This document shows positions 34,963-52,669 of a DNA stretch of 64,000 nucleotides, in pieces. A program made the position numbers and the translations under genes. This stretch comes from Streptomyces typhae (GTDB taxonomy: Bacteria > Actinomycetota > Actinomycetes > Streptomycetales > Streptomycetaceae). Where the stretch lies: assembly GCF_009755605.1 (NCBI RefSeq), contig NZ_WPNZ01000006.1, positions 62,001 to 126,000 on the forward strand. Reading direction: 5' to 3'. Within the stretch, counting starts at the first letter, position 1; the number at the start of each line of letters is the position of its first letter. Below the pieces are notes generated by a model. The model made no database searches, was not told the DNA's origin, and was given only the letters and a program-made list of their open reading frames with translations.

Positions 34963-36180
34963 ATGCACGACGACTCCCCGAGCCCGCTCCTGCGCACCCT
35001 GCGCCAGGCCGTCCGCGCCCAGGTCCCCGCGGCGGAGGCCGAGTTCTGGCTGCGGGTGGGCCGCACCGGCGCCCCGCTCGTCGAACCGGACCCCGAGGGC
35101 GACCCGGACCACCGCCTCGTCACGTTCCTGTGGCGGGACGACCCGGAGCGTCCTGCCACCGACGTCCTGACCCTGCTGCACACCGTCACCGACAAGGACC
35201 GGCACGCCGGTGACCTGACCGGGCATCTGATGCGGCGCGTCGACGGCACGTCGGCGTGGGCGATCAGCCACCGCCTGCGCGCCGACCACCGTGCCTCCTA
35301 CCAGTTCGTCACCGGACACGGCACCCGCGCCGACCTCCTGCGCACCGACCGCGCGTCCTGGGTCGCGACCCTCGACGCGGCCGTGCCGGACCCCCTGAAC
35401 CCCGCCCCGGCCCTGCCCGCCCGCGAGGGCCGCTCCCCCGCCTCCGTGCTGTCCCTGCCGGACGCCCCGCCGCAGCCGCACACCGCCCGCAGGCCGGGCG
35501 TGCCCCGGGGCCGCGCGGTGACCGCCGACGTCGAGGGGCGCAAGGTCACCGCCCACCTTCCGCCCGGCCACACGCCGGAAGGCGGCCCGTACGCCGTCGC
35601 CGTGCTCCTGGACGGCGAGATGTGGGGGCCCGTGCTCGGCGTCGGCGACACCCTGGACAATCTGCACGCGGACGGCGCGCTGCCGCCGACCGTCGCCCTG
35701 CTCGTGGACACGATGAGCCGCAGGCCCAAGGACCTGTCGTGCAGCGGGGAGTTCGTGGACTGGCTCGCCGACGTGCTGCTGCCGTGGGCGGCGCTGCGGT
35801 TCGCGGTGGCGCCGCGGCCGGAGCGTACGGTCGTGGCGGGGCAGAGCGCGGGCGGCCTCACCGCCGCGTTCGCCGTGCACCGGCGCCCGGAGCGGTTCGG
35901 GCTCGCGCTCTCCCAGTCCGGGTCCTTCTGGTGGTCCGACGACGAGGAGATCGGCGCGGAGTGGCTCACCCGCCGGTACGCGGCCACGCCGCCGCGCGAT
36001 GTACGGCTGCACCTCGAAGTCGGCGTCCAGGAGTGGATGCTCCTCGCCGAGAACCGCAGGTTCCACGACGTCCTCCAGGAACGCGGGTACGCCGTGTCGT
36101 ACGAGGAGTTCAACGGCGGCCACGACTACGCCTGCTGGCGGGGCGGCCTCGCGTCGGGGCTCACGCGGCTGCTCGCGTGA
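34963..36180 (+). CDS. Enterochelin-esterase-like hydrolase (Fes/IroD type)
   Basis: The 405-residue protein starts at ATG 34963 behind a GAGAGG. It has the N-terminal Fes domain (VTFLWRD) and a C-terminal alpha/beta-hydrolase (esterase D) with Ser in VAGQSAGG and His in NGGHDYACWR. No signal peptide is present, so it acts in the cytoplasm. Fes-type enzymes cut the trilactone backbone of catecholate siderophores to release iron. This fits a macrolactone product. It follows the permease gene by 56 bp and is probably cotranscribed under iron box 2. Confidence 0.92.
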   Translation: MHDDSPSPLLRTLRQAVRAQVPAAEAEFWLRVGRTGAPLVEPDPEGDPDHRLVTFLWRDDPERPATDVLTLLHTVTDKDRHAGDLTGHLMRRVDGTSAWAISHRLRADHRASYQFVTGHGTRADLLRTDRASWVATLDAAVPDPLNPAPALPAREGRSPASVLSLPDAPPQPHTARRPGVPRGRAVTADVEGRKVTAHLPPGHTPEGGPYAVAVLLDGEMWGPVLGVGDTLDNLHADGALPPTVALLVDTMSRRPKDLSCSGEFVDWLADVLLPWAALRFAVAPRPERTVVAGQSAGGLTAAFAVHRRPERFGLALSQSGSFWWSDDEEIGAEWLTRRYAATPPRDVRLHLEVGVQEWMLLAENRRFHDVLQERGYAVSYEEFNGGHDYACWRGGLASGLTRLLA

Positions 36181-36225
36181 GGGCGACGCCCGGCCGCTCC
36201 TCCCCTTGCGCGGTCCTGCCAGGTC

Positions 36226-36870
36226 CTACTCGGCGCGGCCCGTGGCCGCCACCGTCACCCCCAAGCTGATCATCGCGATCCCGCCCGTTCCGCCCACCAG
36301 CGAGAGGCGCCGGTCGGAACGGGCGAACCAGGAACGCGCCGCCGCCGCGCCCAGCCCCCACAGGGTGTCCGTGACCAGGCCGATGGTGATCGGCACCAGT
36401 CCGAGGACCAGCATCTGGAGCGGGACGTGCCCCGCCGCGTGGTCGACGAACTGCGGGAGCACCGCGGCGAAGAAGACGATGCCCTTCGGGTTGGTGACGC
36501 CCACGAAGATGCCGTCGAGGACCGTGCGCAGGTCCCCGCGCCGCTCGCCCGGCGGCGCCTGCATGTCCGCCGCCCGCAGGTCCTTGCGGTGCCGGAACGC
36601 CTGCACGCCGAGGTGGACGAGATAGGCCGCACCGGCCAGCTTCACGCCCATGAACACCGCGGCCGAGCGCTCCACCAGCGCACCGAGCCCCCACGCCACC
36701 GCGACCACCAGGGCGTAGGAGCCGATCACGTTGCCGAGGACCGTCGCCAGGGCCGTGCGACGGCCGTACGCGAGGGCCCTGCCGATCACGAACAGCACGC
36801 TCGGCCCCGGGATCACGATCACCAGGAGCGACATCGCCGCGAACGCGAGCAGGCTCTGCGCGGACACCAT
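36226..36870 (-). CDS. LysE/RhtB-family amino-acid exporter
   Basis: The 214-residue protein starts at ATG 36870. It has six membrane segments and the LysE hallmarks: IPGPSVLFVIGRALAYGRR at the N-terminus and VGVTNPKGIVFFAAVLPQF in the middle. Substrates in the family are basic amino acids, homoserine and similar molecules. It is convergent with the esterase gene (45 bp gap) and divergent from a kinase-like gene. Nothing ties it to the siderophore; export of excess Arg is imaginable but speculative. Confidence 0.9.
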   Translation of the reverse strand: MVSAQSLLAFAAMSLLVIVIPGPSVLFVIGRALAYGRRTALATVLGNVIGSYALVVAVAWGLGALVERSAAVFMGVKLAGAAYLVHLGVQAFRHRKDLRAADMQAPPGERRGDLRTVLDGIFVGVTNPKGIVFFAAVLPQFVDHAAGHVPLQMLVLGLVPITIGLVTDTLWGLGAAAARSWFARSDRRLSLVGGTGGIAMISLGVTVAATGRAE

Positions 36871-36981
36871 CCTTACGCCTCCTCCGTGGACCTTCCCCGT
36901 CCGTGCACCTTCGGGACCAGGAGCCGTACCCCCGTCCCCCCGGAAGCAGTGAACGTACACGGTCCGGCACGATGGGCACCC

Positions 36982-37914
36982 ATGGCCGACCCCACTGGAC
37001 CCGCCCCCACCGGACTCGACCTCCCCGGACCCGACCCCACCGGACCCGACCTGCCCGGACCCGACGTCCTCGACGCCTTCCGTCTCACGGGCACCCCCGC
37101 CCTCCTCCCCGGCGGTGCGGGGAACAGCGTCCGGGTGGGGGACGCGGTGCTCAAACCGGACGCCGGGGACCCCGAGTCCGCCGAGTGGCTGGGGGACGTC
37201 ATGGCCCGCGTCCGGGAGGACGGCTTCCGTGTCGGCCGCCCGCTGCGGGCCCGCTCCGGCGCCTGGAGCCACGCGGGCTGGAGCGCCACCCGTTTCGTCG
37301 CCGGGGCCGAGCCCGACCACGCGGGCGCGCCCCGCTGGCTGGAGACCGTCGCGGCCGGACGCGCCTTCCACCGCGCGCTGGCCGGTGTGCCGCGCCCGGC
37401 CTTCCTGGACCGCCGCTCGGACTGGTGGGCCGTCGGTGACCGGGTCGCCTGGCAGGAGCGGGAGCCCGCCGTGGTGCCCGCGCTGCGCGAACCGTACGAG
37501 ATGCTCAGCGCGTTGGCGGGGCCGCCGCCCTCCGCACCGCCACAGCTCGTCCACGGCGATCTGACGGGCAATGTGCTGTACGCCCCCGGACTGCCCCCGG
37601 CGGTCATCGACTTCTCGCCCTACTGGCGTCCACCGGCCTTCGCCGAGGCGGTGGTGGTGGGCGACGCGCTGCTGTGGCACGGCGCCGGCACCGGCCTGCT
37701 GCGCGCCGCCGTGTCCCTGAGCGGGCCCGAGTTCCTTCCGTATGTCGCCCGCGCCCTGGTCTTCCGCCTCGCCACGGACAGCGCCCGCGCCCGGGACCTC
37801 GGAGAGCACCGCGCCGCCGAAGTCGTCACGGGCGCCCGCTCCTTCGCGCGCGCCGCGCGGCTGCTCGGCGCGGTACGGCCGTCGGCAAACCCGTTCCCGG
37901 CGCCGTCCGGCTGA
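36982..37914 (+). CDS. TIGR02569-like actinobacterial phosphotransferase-fold protein
   Basis: The 310-residue protein starts at ATG 36982. It keeps the phosphotransferase (APH-type) catalytic loop LVHGDLTGNVLYAPG and the metal-binding Asp in VIDFSPYWRPP. I recognise the layout of an actinobacterial family of unknown substrate. The first ~25 residues are a Pro/Asp/Thr repeat (PTGPDLPGPD) with no family match, so the true start may be near residue 28 (VLDAFRLTG). It is divergent from lysE with a 111-bp gap. Function is unknown. Confidence 0.75.
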   Translation: MADPTGPAPTGLDLPGPDPTGPDLPGPDVLDAFRLTGTPALLPGGAGNSVRVGDAVLKPDAGDPESAEWLGDVMARVREDGFRVGRPLRARSGAWSHAGWSATRFVAGAEPDHAGAPRWLETVAAGRAFHRALAGVPRPAFLDRRSDWWAVGDRVAWQEREPAVVPALREPYEMLSALAGPPPSAPPQLVHGDLTGNVLYAPGLPPAVIDFSPYWRPPAFAEAVVVGDALLWHGAGTGLLRAAVSLSGPEFLPYVARALVFRLATDSARARDLGEHRAAEVVTGARSFARAARLLGAVRPSANPFPAPSG

Positions 37915-37986
37915 CCGTACTTGCAAGCGCATCGCACCTGGTCACGTGCGGTAGGACGGCTGTAGCCGCAATCGGGTTCACCTGTC

Positions 37987-39228
37987 ATGGTGACGCGCAT
38001 GACAGCCAACCACCCCCACCCGCACGGTCGTCACCACGCGCGTCCGGAGCACCAGGGCCACGACCACGACGCTCACGGTCACCGTCACCGTCACGCGCGT
38101 GAGCCGGACCGGCACGGCGGACGGTGGGGGCGCCTGCGGCACCGGCTCGCGCACCTGGTCACGCCGCACAGCCATGAAGCCATGGACAAGGTCGACGCGG
38201 AGTTGGAGACCTCGCGCGAGGGGCTGCGCACGCTGTGGCTCTCCCTGGCGGTCCTCGGTGCGACGACCGCCGTCCAGGCGGTGATTGTCGCCCTGTCGGG
38301 TTCGGTGGCGCTCCTCGGCGACACGGTCCACAACGCGGCCGACGCCCTGACCGCGGTTCCGCTGGGCATCGCGTTCGTCCTGGGGCGGCGGGCGGCGAAC
38401 CGCCGCTACACCTACGGCTACGGCCGCGCGGAGGACCTGGCGGGCGTCGCGATCGTCCTGACGATCGCGGCCTCCTGCGCCCTGGCCGCCTACGCGGCCG
38501 TCGACCGCATGCTCGACCCCCGTGACGTCACCCACTTGTGGGCGGTCGCCGCCGCGGCCGTGGTCGGGTTCGCCGGCAACGAGTGGGTGGCACGGTACCG
38601 CATCCGCACGGGCCGCAGGATCGGCTCGGCCGCCCTGGTCGCCGACGGCCTGCACGCCCGCACCGACGGCTTCACGTCGCTCGCCGTCCTCCTGGGCGCG
38701 GGGGGCGCCGCGCTCGGCTGGCGGCTCGCCGACCCCGTCGTGGGCCTGCTCATCACCGCCGCGATCGCGGTCGTCCTGTGCGACGCCGCGCGCGCCGTGC
38801 TCGGGCGGCTCATGGACTCCGTCGACCCCCGTCTCGTCGAGGCGGCCGAGGACGCCCTGCACGCGGTGGACGGCGTACGCGGCGTGGGGCAGGTCCGGAT
38901 GCGCTGGATCGGGCACGCCCTGCGCGCCGAGGCCGACATCGTCGTCGACCCGCACCAGACCGTCGTCGAGGCCCACGCCGTGGCCGTCGCCGCCGAGCAC
39001 GTCCTGATCCACGCCGTGCCCCGGCTGACCGCCGCCACCGTCCACACCGACCACACCCCCGCCGACACCGACCCGCACGCGGACCTCGCGCACCACCGCC
39101 GCCCCGTCCGGACGGCGAACAGCGCCCCCCGCAGCGCTCTCAAGGGCGTCCGGCCCGCGGCGCCGCCGCTGCCTGCCGCCGGGAACCGGGGCGCAGTTCG
39201 ACGCGTACGGAGTCGTCGTCCTCGATGA
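37987..39228 (+). CDS. Cation diffusion facilitator (CDF) metal exporter
   Basis: The protein is 413 residues from ATG 37987, or 409 from ATG 37999. A His-rich N-terminus (GHDHDAHGHRHRHARE) precedes six membrane helices. The metal site is visible as HNAAD in helix II (GDTVHNAADAL) and HARTD in helix V (DGLHARTDGF), so the pattern is Hxx(x)D/HxxxD as in Zn/Co/Mn CDFs. The C-terminal domain is ferredoxin-like, and then a low-complexity basic tail of ~40 residues overlaps the next gene by 89 bp. Which metal it moves is not clear. Confidence 0.9.
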   Translation: MVTRMTANHPHPHGRHHARPEHQGHDHDAHGHRHRHAREPDRHGGRWGRLRHRLAHLVTPHSHEAMDKVDAELETSREGLRTLWLSLAVLGATTAVQAVIVALSGSVALLGDTVHNAADALTAVPLGIAFVLGRRAANRRYTYGYGRAEDLAGVAIVLTIAASCALAAYAAVDRMLDPRDVTHLWAVAAAAVVGFAGNEWVARYRIRTGRRIGSAALVADGLHARTDGFTSLAVLLGAGGAALGWRLADPVVGLLITAAIAVVLCDAARAVLGRLMDSVDPRLVEAAEDALHAVDGVRGVGQVRMRWIGHALRAEADIVVDPHQTVVEAHAVAVAAEHVLIHAVPRLTAATVHTDHTPADTDPHADLAHHRRPVRTANSAPRSALKGVRPAAPPLPAAGNRGAVRRVRSRRPR

Positions 39229-40183
39229 CGTACGTGGCGTCCCTGTCGTGCCGCCAGCCCAGCGGGAGGACGTAGTAGCGGTGGTCCCGCTCCACCAGGA
39301 GGCGCAGGCCGCTGTAGCGGTAGCGGTAGTGCAGGTCACGGCCCAGGTCCTCGACCGCGACACCGGGGCCCGTCATGCTCAGGCGTTCGGTGCTGAGGAC
39401 GACGACGGCGACCCGGTTCATGAGGCGGTCCCCGGCGCGCCGCGCGTCCCTGCGGCCCAGGTCCCCCGCTTCGAGGGCCACGACCCACATCAGGAACACC
39501 CCGGCGACCAAGAGGGACAGCGCCCGCTCCCAGCCGCGTCGCCGCCGACGCCCGCGGGCCGCCGCGGAGGTCTGGCCGAGCAGCAGGCCCGCGGCCACGC
39601 ACAGGGGCGCCAGCCAGGTGAAGGAGTGCAGATGGCGCCAGAGCGCCATGAGGACCACGCCGACGGCGATGAGCAGCGGACCCAGCCGGGCGAGCCGGTG
39701 GCCACGTTCCCGCACGGCCCGTACGCGCGGCTCGTCCACGCCGAGCAGCGACAGCAGCTCCGGAACGTGCGGTACGAGGAAGACGAGAGCAAGCGCCGCG
39801 AACACCGGCAGGGTGACCAGGCGCAGACTGCGCAGCGCGAACTCCAGGGAGTCGAACCCGACGGCGAACGTGCCGAGGTGGAAGTAGCTGTAGAACGCCG
39901 TGATGTAGAGGTAGCCCGCGTACAGCATGAGGGCCACGGCGAACGATCCCGTGCCGAGGACGGAGTTGGCGTAGTCGAGCCGCTCGGCCGCGCTGTCGGG
40001 CGGGGGCTCGGTGTCCGGCCGGAGGGAGGGCCGGGGGTGGCGGGGCGGTCGGCGGCGCACCGCCGGGGCCTGGGCGCGGACCCGGCGCGGGGGCGCGGGG
40101 CGGGGACGCGGGCGGGGACCCGCGCCCGGGGGCGGGTTCGTCCGGTGGGGCCCCGGCCGTCGCGGCGGTTCCGGCGCGGTCAC
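39140..40183 (-). CDS. Membrane protein of unknown function
   Basis: The 347-residue protein starts at GTG 40183. The first ~60 residues are a Pro/Arg-rich cytoplasmic tail. Four or five hydrophobic segments follow (around residues 75-105, 115-140, 170-190, 190-210 and 225-245). The last 100 residues are soluble and include YRYRYSGLRLLVERDHRYYVLP and TYVIEDDDSVRVELRPG. I know similar proteins only as hypothetical Streptomyces membrane proteins. It starts 8 bp after the lipoprotein stop, and its 3' end overlaps the convergent CDF gene by 89 bp. Confidence 0.72.
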   Translation of the reverse strand: MTAPEPPRRPGPHRTNPPPGAGPRPRPRPAPPRRVRAQAPAVRRRPPRHPRPSLRPDTEPPPDSAAERLDYANSVLGTGSFAVALMLYAGYLYITAFYSYFHLGTFAVGFDSLEFALRSLRLVTLPVFAALALVFLVPHVPELLSLLGVDEPRVRAVRERGHRLARLGPLLIAVGVVLMALWRHLHSFTWLAPLCVAAGLLLGQTSAAARGRRRRRGWERALSLLVAGVFLMWVVALEAGDLGRRDARRAGDRLMNRVAVVVLSTERLSMTGPGVAVEDLGRDLHYRYRYSGLRLLVERDHRYYVLPLGWRHDRDATYVIEDDDSVRVELRPGSRRQAAAAPRAGRP

Positions 40184-40190
40184 CGGCGTC

Positions 40191-40793
40191 TCAGGGCCCG
40201 GCGCCCGGGGTGGGCGGGGCGACGGGGGTGCCTCCGGCGTCCGGGGAGCCCGCGGACTGCGATGTGCCCTCGGACGATGATGTGCCCGCAGACGAGGACG
40301 TGCCCCCGGACGAGGACGTGGGTGCGCAGGAGGACGGTCGTTCGGGGGTGCCGCCGCACGGTGGTGGCGGGGATTCGCTGGTGTCGTGCGGGCTCGGGGA
40401 GTCGGCGCCGCCGATGTCCCCTCCGGGATACACCCCGATCACGCCGTTGCTGTCGTCGCCGGAGTCGCCGGTGTCGACGGGCGGAGCGGATGCTCCCGGG
40501 ATGTCGTCGCCGCCTTCGCCCCCTGCGCCACCGGACCCGCTGCCGCCGGTGCCACCGCCGCCGGGCCGTTCCGCGCCGCTCCCGCCGGAGTCCTGTGGCC
40601 CGCCCGTGTCGCCCGCGGTGTCCGCGCCGGGGCCGTCGGGCTGTGCCGTGCCGGACGGCGTGGCCGCGGTCCGCGAGGTGTCGCGCGGTCCTGCCGGGGC
40701 CGCTCCGCCGCCGCAGGCCGTCGTCCCGCCGACCGTGAGAACCGCCGCGAGAACCGCCGCTTCCGCGCACCTGACGCGCCGTGTGATCCGCAT
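40191..40793 (-). CDS. Gly/Ser-rich lipoprotein
   Basis: The 200-residue protein starts at ATG 40793 with AGGGGGA close upstream. A type-II signal peptide ends in a lipobox (TVGGTTACGGG, Cys at ~27). Beyond it the sequence is nearly all Gly, Ser, Thr, Pro, Asp and Ala, with no folded domain. The C-terminal part has four 18-bp units (40261-40332) encoding GTSSSx repeats. It is probably a surface-exposed spacer. It is translationally close to the membrane-protein gene downstream. Function is unknown. Confidence 0.65.
   Translation of the reverse strand: MRITRRVRCAEAAVLAAVLTVGGTTACGGGAAPAGPRDTSRTAATPSGTAQPDGPGADTAGDTGGPQDSGGSGAERPGGGGTGGSGSGGAGGEGGDDIPGASAPPVDTGDSGDDSNGVIGVYPGGDIGGADSPSPHDTSESPPPPCGGTPERPSSCAPTSSSGGTSSSAGTSSSEGTSQSAGSPDAGGTPVAPPTPGAGP
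40261..40332. repeat. Four 18-bp repeats in the lipoprotein gene
   Basis: Units start at 40261, 40279, 40297 and 40315 and encode GTSSS-type hexapeptides. All keep frame. Confidence 0.85.
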
Positions 40794-40954
40794 CGTTTCC
40801 CCCTGGACAGCCCGTGCGAGTGCTGTCTGGGGGAAGGATCCCACCGTGCCCAGGGCACCGCAGCACGGTCGTCGGCTGTCGTAGGGAATCCGGGCCGGGT
40901 GAGGGACGCCCCGATGCCCTCGGCCGCGGTACGGGCCCCGGTCCCGGCCCCCGT

Positions 40955-42427
<1,473 letters not shown>

Positions 42428-42475
42428 TCACAATTTCGGCTTTGCTGTTCGGTGGAACCGCACAAGAATAGGGGG

Positions 42476-43378
42476 ATGATGAATCCCTGGAGGCTGCGGC
42501 TGCTGAGTCAGCTGGACACGCTCGGCACCGTGCGGGCGGTGGCCCAGGCCGCCAATCTGAGCCCGTCCAGCGTGTCCCAGCAGTTGGCCGCCCTGGAGTC
42601 CGAGACCCGCACCCAGCTCCTCGAACGCTCGGGGCGGCGGGTGCGGCTGACCTCCGCCGGCCTGATCCTGGCCCGCCGCGCGCGAGCGATCATCGACCAC
42701 ATGGAGGGCGTCGAGGCCGAGCTGCGCGGCTTCGGCGAGGAACCGGCGGGGCTCGTGCGCCTCGGGGCGTTCCAGAGCGCGATCCACACGATGGCCGTGC
42801 CCGCGGTGACCAGGCTCGCCCGCGAGTATCCGCACCTGGACGTGCAGCTCCTTCAGCAGGAGCCGCACGAGAGCATGCCCGCGCTGCGCGGCGGCGACGC
42901 GGACATCATCATCACGACGACGGACTTCGACGAGCTGCCCCTCGGCCCCGACATCGACCTCGTACCGCTGGCCACGGACTCGGTCCTGCTGGTGGTGCCG
43001 CCCGACCACCCGGCGGCGGGGCGCGGCTCCGTGGACCTCGCGCACTTCGCCGACGAGGCGTGGGCGTTCGACATGCCGCAGTCGTACATGGCGAACCTCG
43101 CGCTGCGCCTGTGCCGTCAGTCGGGGTTCGAGCCGCGGGTGGTGTGCCGGTTCAGCAACTACATGCTGGCCCTCCAGCACGTCGAGGCCGGGCTCTCGGT
43201 CATGCTCCTGCCCGACCTCGCCGTCGACCGCCGCTACCGCGTCGCGACCAGCGAGCTGGCGAGCCCCCTGACGCGCACGATCACGGCGGCCGTCCGGCGC
43301 GGCTCACCCCCGCGCGCGGCGGTACGGGTCGTGCTCGACGCCCTGCGCGACGGCCCGGGGGGACCGGAGAGCGGGTGA
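42476..43378 (+). CDS. LysR-family regulator, divergent from the aminotransferase
   Basis: The 300-residue protein starts at ATG 42476 (a second ATG at 42479 is equally placed after GGGGG). It has the winged HTH (VRAVAQAANLSPSSVSQQLAALE) split over residues ~18-41, and a C-terminal LysR substrate-binding domain with SVMLLPDLAVD. LysR genes usually control the divergent neighbour, here the dialkylglycine-decarboxylase-like gene. The inducer is unknown. The first ~70 bases of the intergenic gap are relatively AT-rich. Confidence 0.9.
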   Translation: MMNPWRLRLLSQLDTLGTVRAVAQAANLSPSSVSQQLAALESETRTQLLERSGRRVRLTSAGLILARRARAIIDHMEGVEAELRGFGEEPAGLVRLGAFQSAIHTMAVPAVTRLAREYPHLDVQLLQQEPHESMPALRGGDADIIITTTDFDELPLGPDIDLVPLATDSVLLVVPPDHPAAGRGSVDLAHFADEAWAFDMPQSYMANLALRLCRQSGFEPRVVCRFSNYMLALQHVEAGLSVMLLPDLAVDRRYRVATSELASPLTRTITAAVRRGSPPRAAVRVVLDALRDGPGGPESG

Positions 43379-43400
43379 GCCGCTGTCACGCGCCGCTGGG

Positions 43401-43488
43401 CACCGCGTCACGCGTCACCGCACACCGCGTCACACGCCGCCGCGCACCGCGTCACGCATCACCGCGCACCGCGTCACACATCACCGCG
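43401..43488. repeat. 22-bp minisatellite between convergent genes
   Basis: CACCGCGTCAC recurs at 43401, 43423, 43445 and 43467, exactly every 22 bp, between the LysR stop (43378) and the MFS stop (43481). The alternating spacer bases vary. Without Cas genes and with 11-bp spacers it is not a CRISPR. Confidence 0.9.
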
Positions 43489-44956
43489 CACCGGACGGCT
43501 CGTCGTCGTCCACCCGTCCCTCGGCCGCCTCGTCGTCGAACGACGGCCCGTGGGGGGACTCGTCCTCGAAAGGCGGCCCAGGCGGCCGCGCCGCCGCGGG
43601 CAGGCGCAGCGCCACCGCGGCGGCGACCGCGACGAGCCCCGCCGTTCCCCACACCGCCGCCCGGAACGGGCCCGGATCGGCGGCGCCGCCGTGGCCGCCG
43701 CCCCCGATCACCGCCGCGCAGACCGCGATCCCCGCGGCCCCGCCGAGGGTGCGCAGGATCTGGAAGAGGCCCATGGCCTGTCCCATGTCGGGCGGCGCGA
43801 TCGAGTCGAAACCGGCGAGCTGGACGGTGAGGACCGCCGTGCCGAGGACCAGGCCGACCAGGAACATCAGGGCCCGTACGGCCCAGGCGTGATCAGCGAC
43901 GCCGTCCACGGCGAGCAGCGCGAAGACGGCGGTCGCGAGCAGCAGGGCGGGCACGGCGAGGCGGCGGGGCCCGAGGCGGGGCAGGAGCCGGTCGACGACC
44001 TGCGAGGCGAGCATCAGGCCGAGCGCTTCGGGGAACACGCTCAGCCCCGCGTCGAGCGCGGAGGCGCCGAGCGCGGCCTGGTAGAGCAGCGGGAACACGA
44101 AGAGCACGCCCATCAGGCCCGCGGCGGTGAGCACCGCGAGCACCGACGCGGTGCCGTAGTCACGGTCCGCGAACAGGCGCAGGCGCAGCAGCGGTTCCTC
44201 GGTGCGCCGCAGGTGGACGACGGCGGCGACGAGCAGGACGGTACCGAGGACGGCGGCGGTGGCGACGGCGGGACGGGTCCAGCCGTGCGACGGCCCGTAT
44301 CCGAGGGCGTAGGTGAGCAGGCCGAGCGCCGGTGTCGCGAGCCAGAAACCGGTGCGGTCGAAGCGGCCGGTGCCGCCCTCGACGTGCTCGCGCAGGCCGA
44401 GGGCGCCGATGAGGAGGGCGGCGGCGCCGACGGGCACGTTCACGAAGAACAGCCAGTGCCAGGAGGCGTGTTCGGTGAGCAGGCCGCCGAGGGGCGGGCC
44501 GAGCGCGGGCATGAGGGCGGTCGGGACGATCAGCGCCTTGGACAGCTTGCCGCGCTCGTGCGGGGCGAACGTACGGAACAGGAGTGTCATCCCGACCGGC
44601 GTGAGCAGGCCTCCGGCGAGGCCCTGGACCGCGCGGGCCGTGATGAGCGTGGGCAGGTTCTGGGCGAGGCCGCACAGGGCGGAGGCGGCGGTGAACACCG
44701 CGAGCGCGCCGAGGAACACCCTCTTGGTGCCGAGGCGGTCGCCGAGCCAGCCCGCGACGGGCAGGGCGAGGGCCAGTGCCACGAGGAAGGCCGTCTCCAC
44801 GGCGTTGGCGGCCGAGACCGGGCGGCCGAAGTCCTCGGCGATGGTGAACAGGGCCGGGTTGACGATCGTGGAGTCCAGGCCGTTCATGCACATGGCGGCC
44901 ACATAGACGGTGACGACGGCGGCTCTCGGGGACAGCGGGAGGGGCGAGGTCGTCAC
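43481..44956 (-). CDS. MFS (DHA2-type, ~14 TM) exporter, probably for the siderophore
   Basis: The 491-residue protein starts at GTG 44956, whose GTGA overlaps the mbtH stop. It shows DHA2 motifs: [20 protein letters not shown] after helix 2, [19 protein letters not shown], and a 14-helix pattern. The tail is strongly acidic ([16 protein letters not shown]). Enterobactin is exported by the MFS protein EntS; being coupled to mbtH and the NRPS, this exporter most likely secretes the apo-siderophore. The role is inference from context. Confidence 0.88.
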   Translation of the reverse strand: MTTSPLPLSPRAAVVTVYVAAMCMNGLDSTIVNPALFTIAEDFGRPVSAANAVETAFLVALALALPVAGWLGDRLGTKRVFLGALAVFTAASALCGLAQNLPTLITARAVQGLAGGLLTPVGMTLLFRTFAPHERGKLSKALIVPTALMPALGPPLGGLLTEHASWHWLFFVNVPVGAAALLIGALGLREHVEGGTGRFDRTGFWLATPALGLLTYALGYGPSHGWTRPAVATAAVLGTVLLVAAVVHLRRTEEPLLRLRLFADRDYGTASVLAVLTAAGLMGVLFVFPLLYQAALGASALDAGLSVFPEALGLMLASQVVDRLLPRLGPRRLAVPALLLATAVFALLAVDGVADHAWAVRALMFLVGLVLGTAVLTVQLAGFDSIAPPDMGQAMGLFQILRTLGGAAGIAVCAAVIGGGGHGGAADPGPFRAAVWGTAGLVAVAAAVALRLPAAARPPGPPFEDESPHGPSFDDEAAEGRVDDDEPSGAR

Positions 44957-45186
44957 CGGGTCAGTGCTCCGGGGGTCAGTGCTCCGGGGTCCACGGCGCA
45001 GGTGGTGACCCACGTCAGGGCCTGGGTGCGCGAGCAGGGCCCGTACACCGTCGTCCAGCCCTCAGGCACGTCGGCGAACAGCGGCCACAAGGAGTACTGG
45101 CCGCGGTCGTTGACGAGCACGAGGAAGGTGCTGGACGGGGTGTCCGCGTCGAAGGGGTTGGCGGGGGCGTCGGCGGTCACGGCCAT
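44953..45186 (-). CDS. mbtH: MbtH-like protein, NRPS partner
   Basis: The 77-residue protein starts at ATG 45186, after the NRPS stop by five bases. It has the MbtH signature: [27 protein letters not shown] and the two Trp residues that clamp an Ala of the A domain. MbtH-like proteins are needed for folding and activity of many adenylation domains. It ends with a 4-nt overlap with the exporter gene. The motif NxEGQYSLWP appears here as [10 protein letters not shown]. Confidence 0.95.
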   Translation of the reverse strand: MAVTADAPANPFDADTPSSTFLVLVNDRGQYSLWPLFADVPEGWTTVYGPCSRTQALTWVTTCAVDPGALTPGALTR

Positions 45187-45191
45187 CGGTG

Positions 45192-52475
<7,284 letters not shown>

Positions 52476-52520
52476 ACGTACAACTCCTCGATCAAGGCGC
52501 ACCGGACCACCAGCGCGAAG

Positions 52521-52539
52521 TTAGGTAAGCCTAAGCTAT
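52521..52539. promoter_or_regulatory. Iron box 3, between NRPS and M20 hydrolase
   Basis: TTAGGTAAGCCTAAGCTAT matches the 19-bp consensus at about 15 positions. It lies 46 bp upstream of the NRPS start and 131 bp upstream of the divergent M20 gene, so it could control both. Confidence 0.85.
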
Positions 52540-52669
52540 GTTCTCCGGGTGCGATCACGCGAGCCCCGGTGCCCGTTACACGCGCCCGCACCCGCCCCGC
52601 ACGACTCCGGAACCCGCCCTGCCCCAGCCCCGAGCCCGCCTCGTACGAACCCGAACCCGAAGAGGACCC

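Noticed and set aside
43401..43488. CRISPR-like repeat array
   Set aside because: Repeat of 11 bp with 11-bp similar spacers and no cas genes; a simple minisatellite.
52538..52669. N-terminal extension of the M20 hydrolase
   Set aside because: Pro/Arg-rich with no family match; it would overlap the iron box. The ATG at 52670 has a ribosome site.
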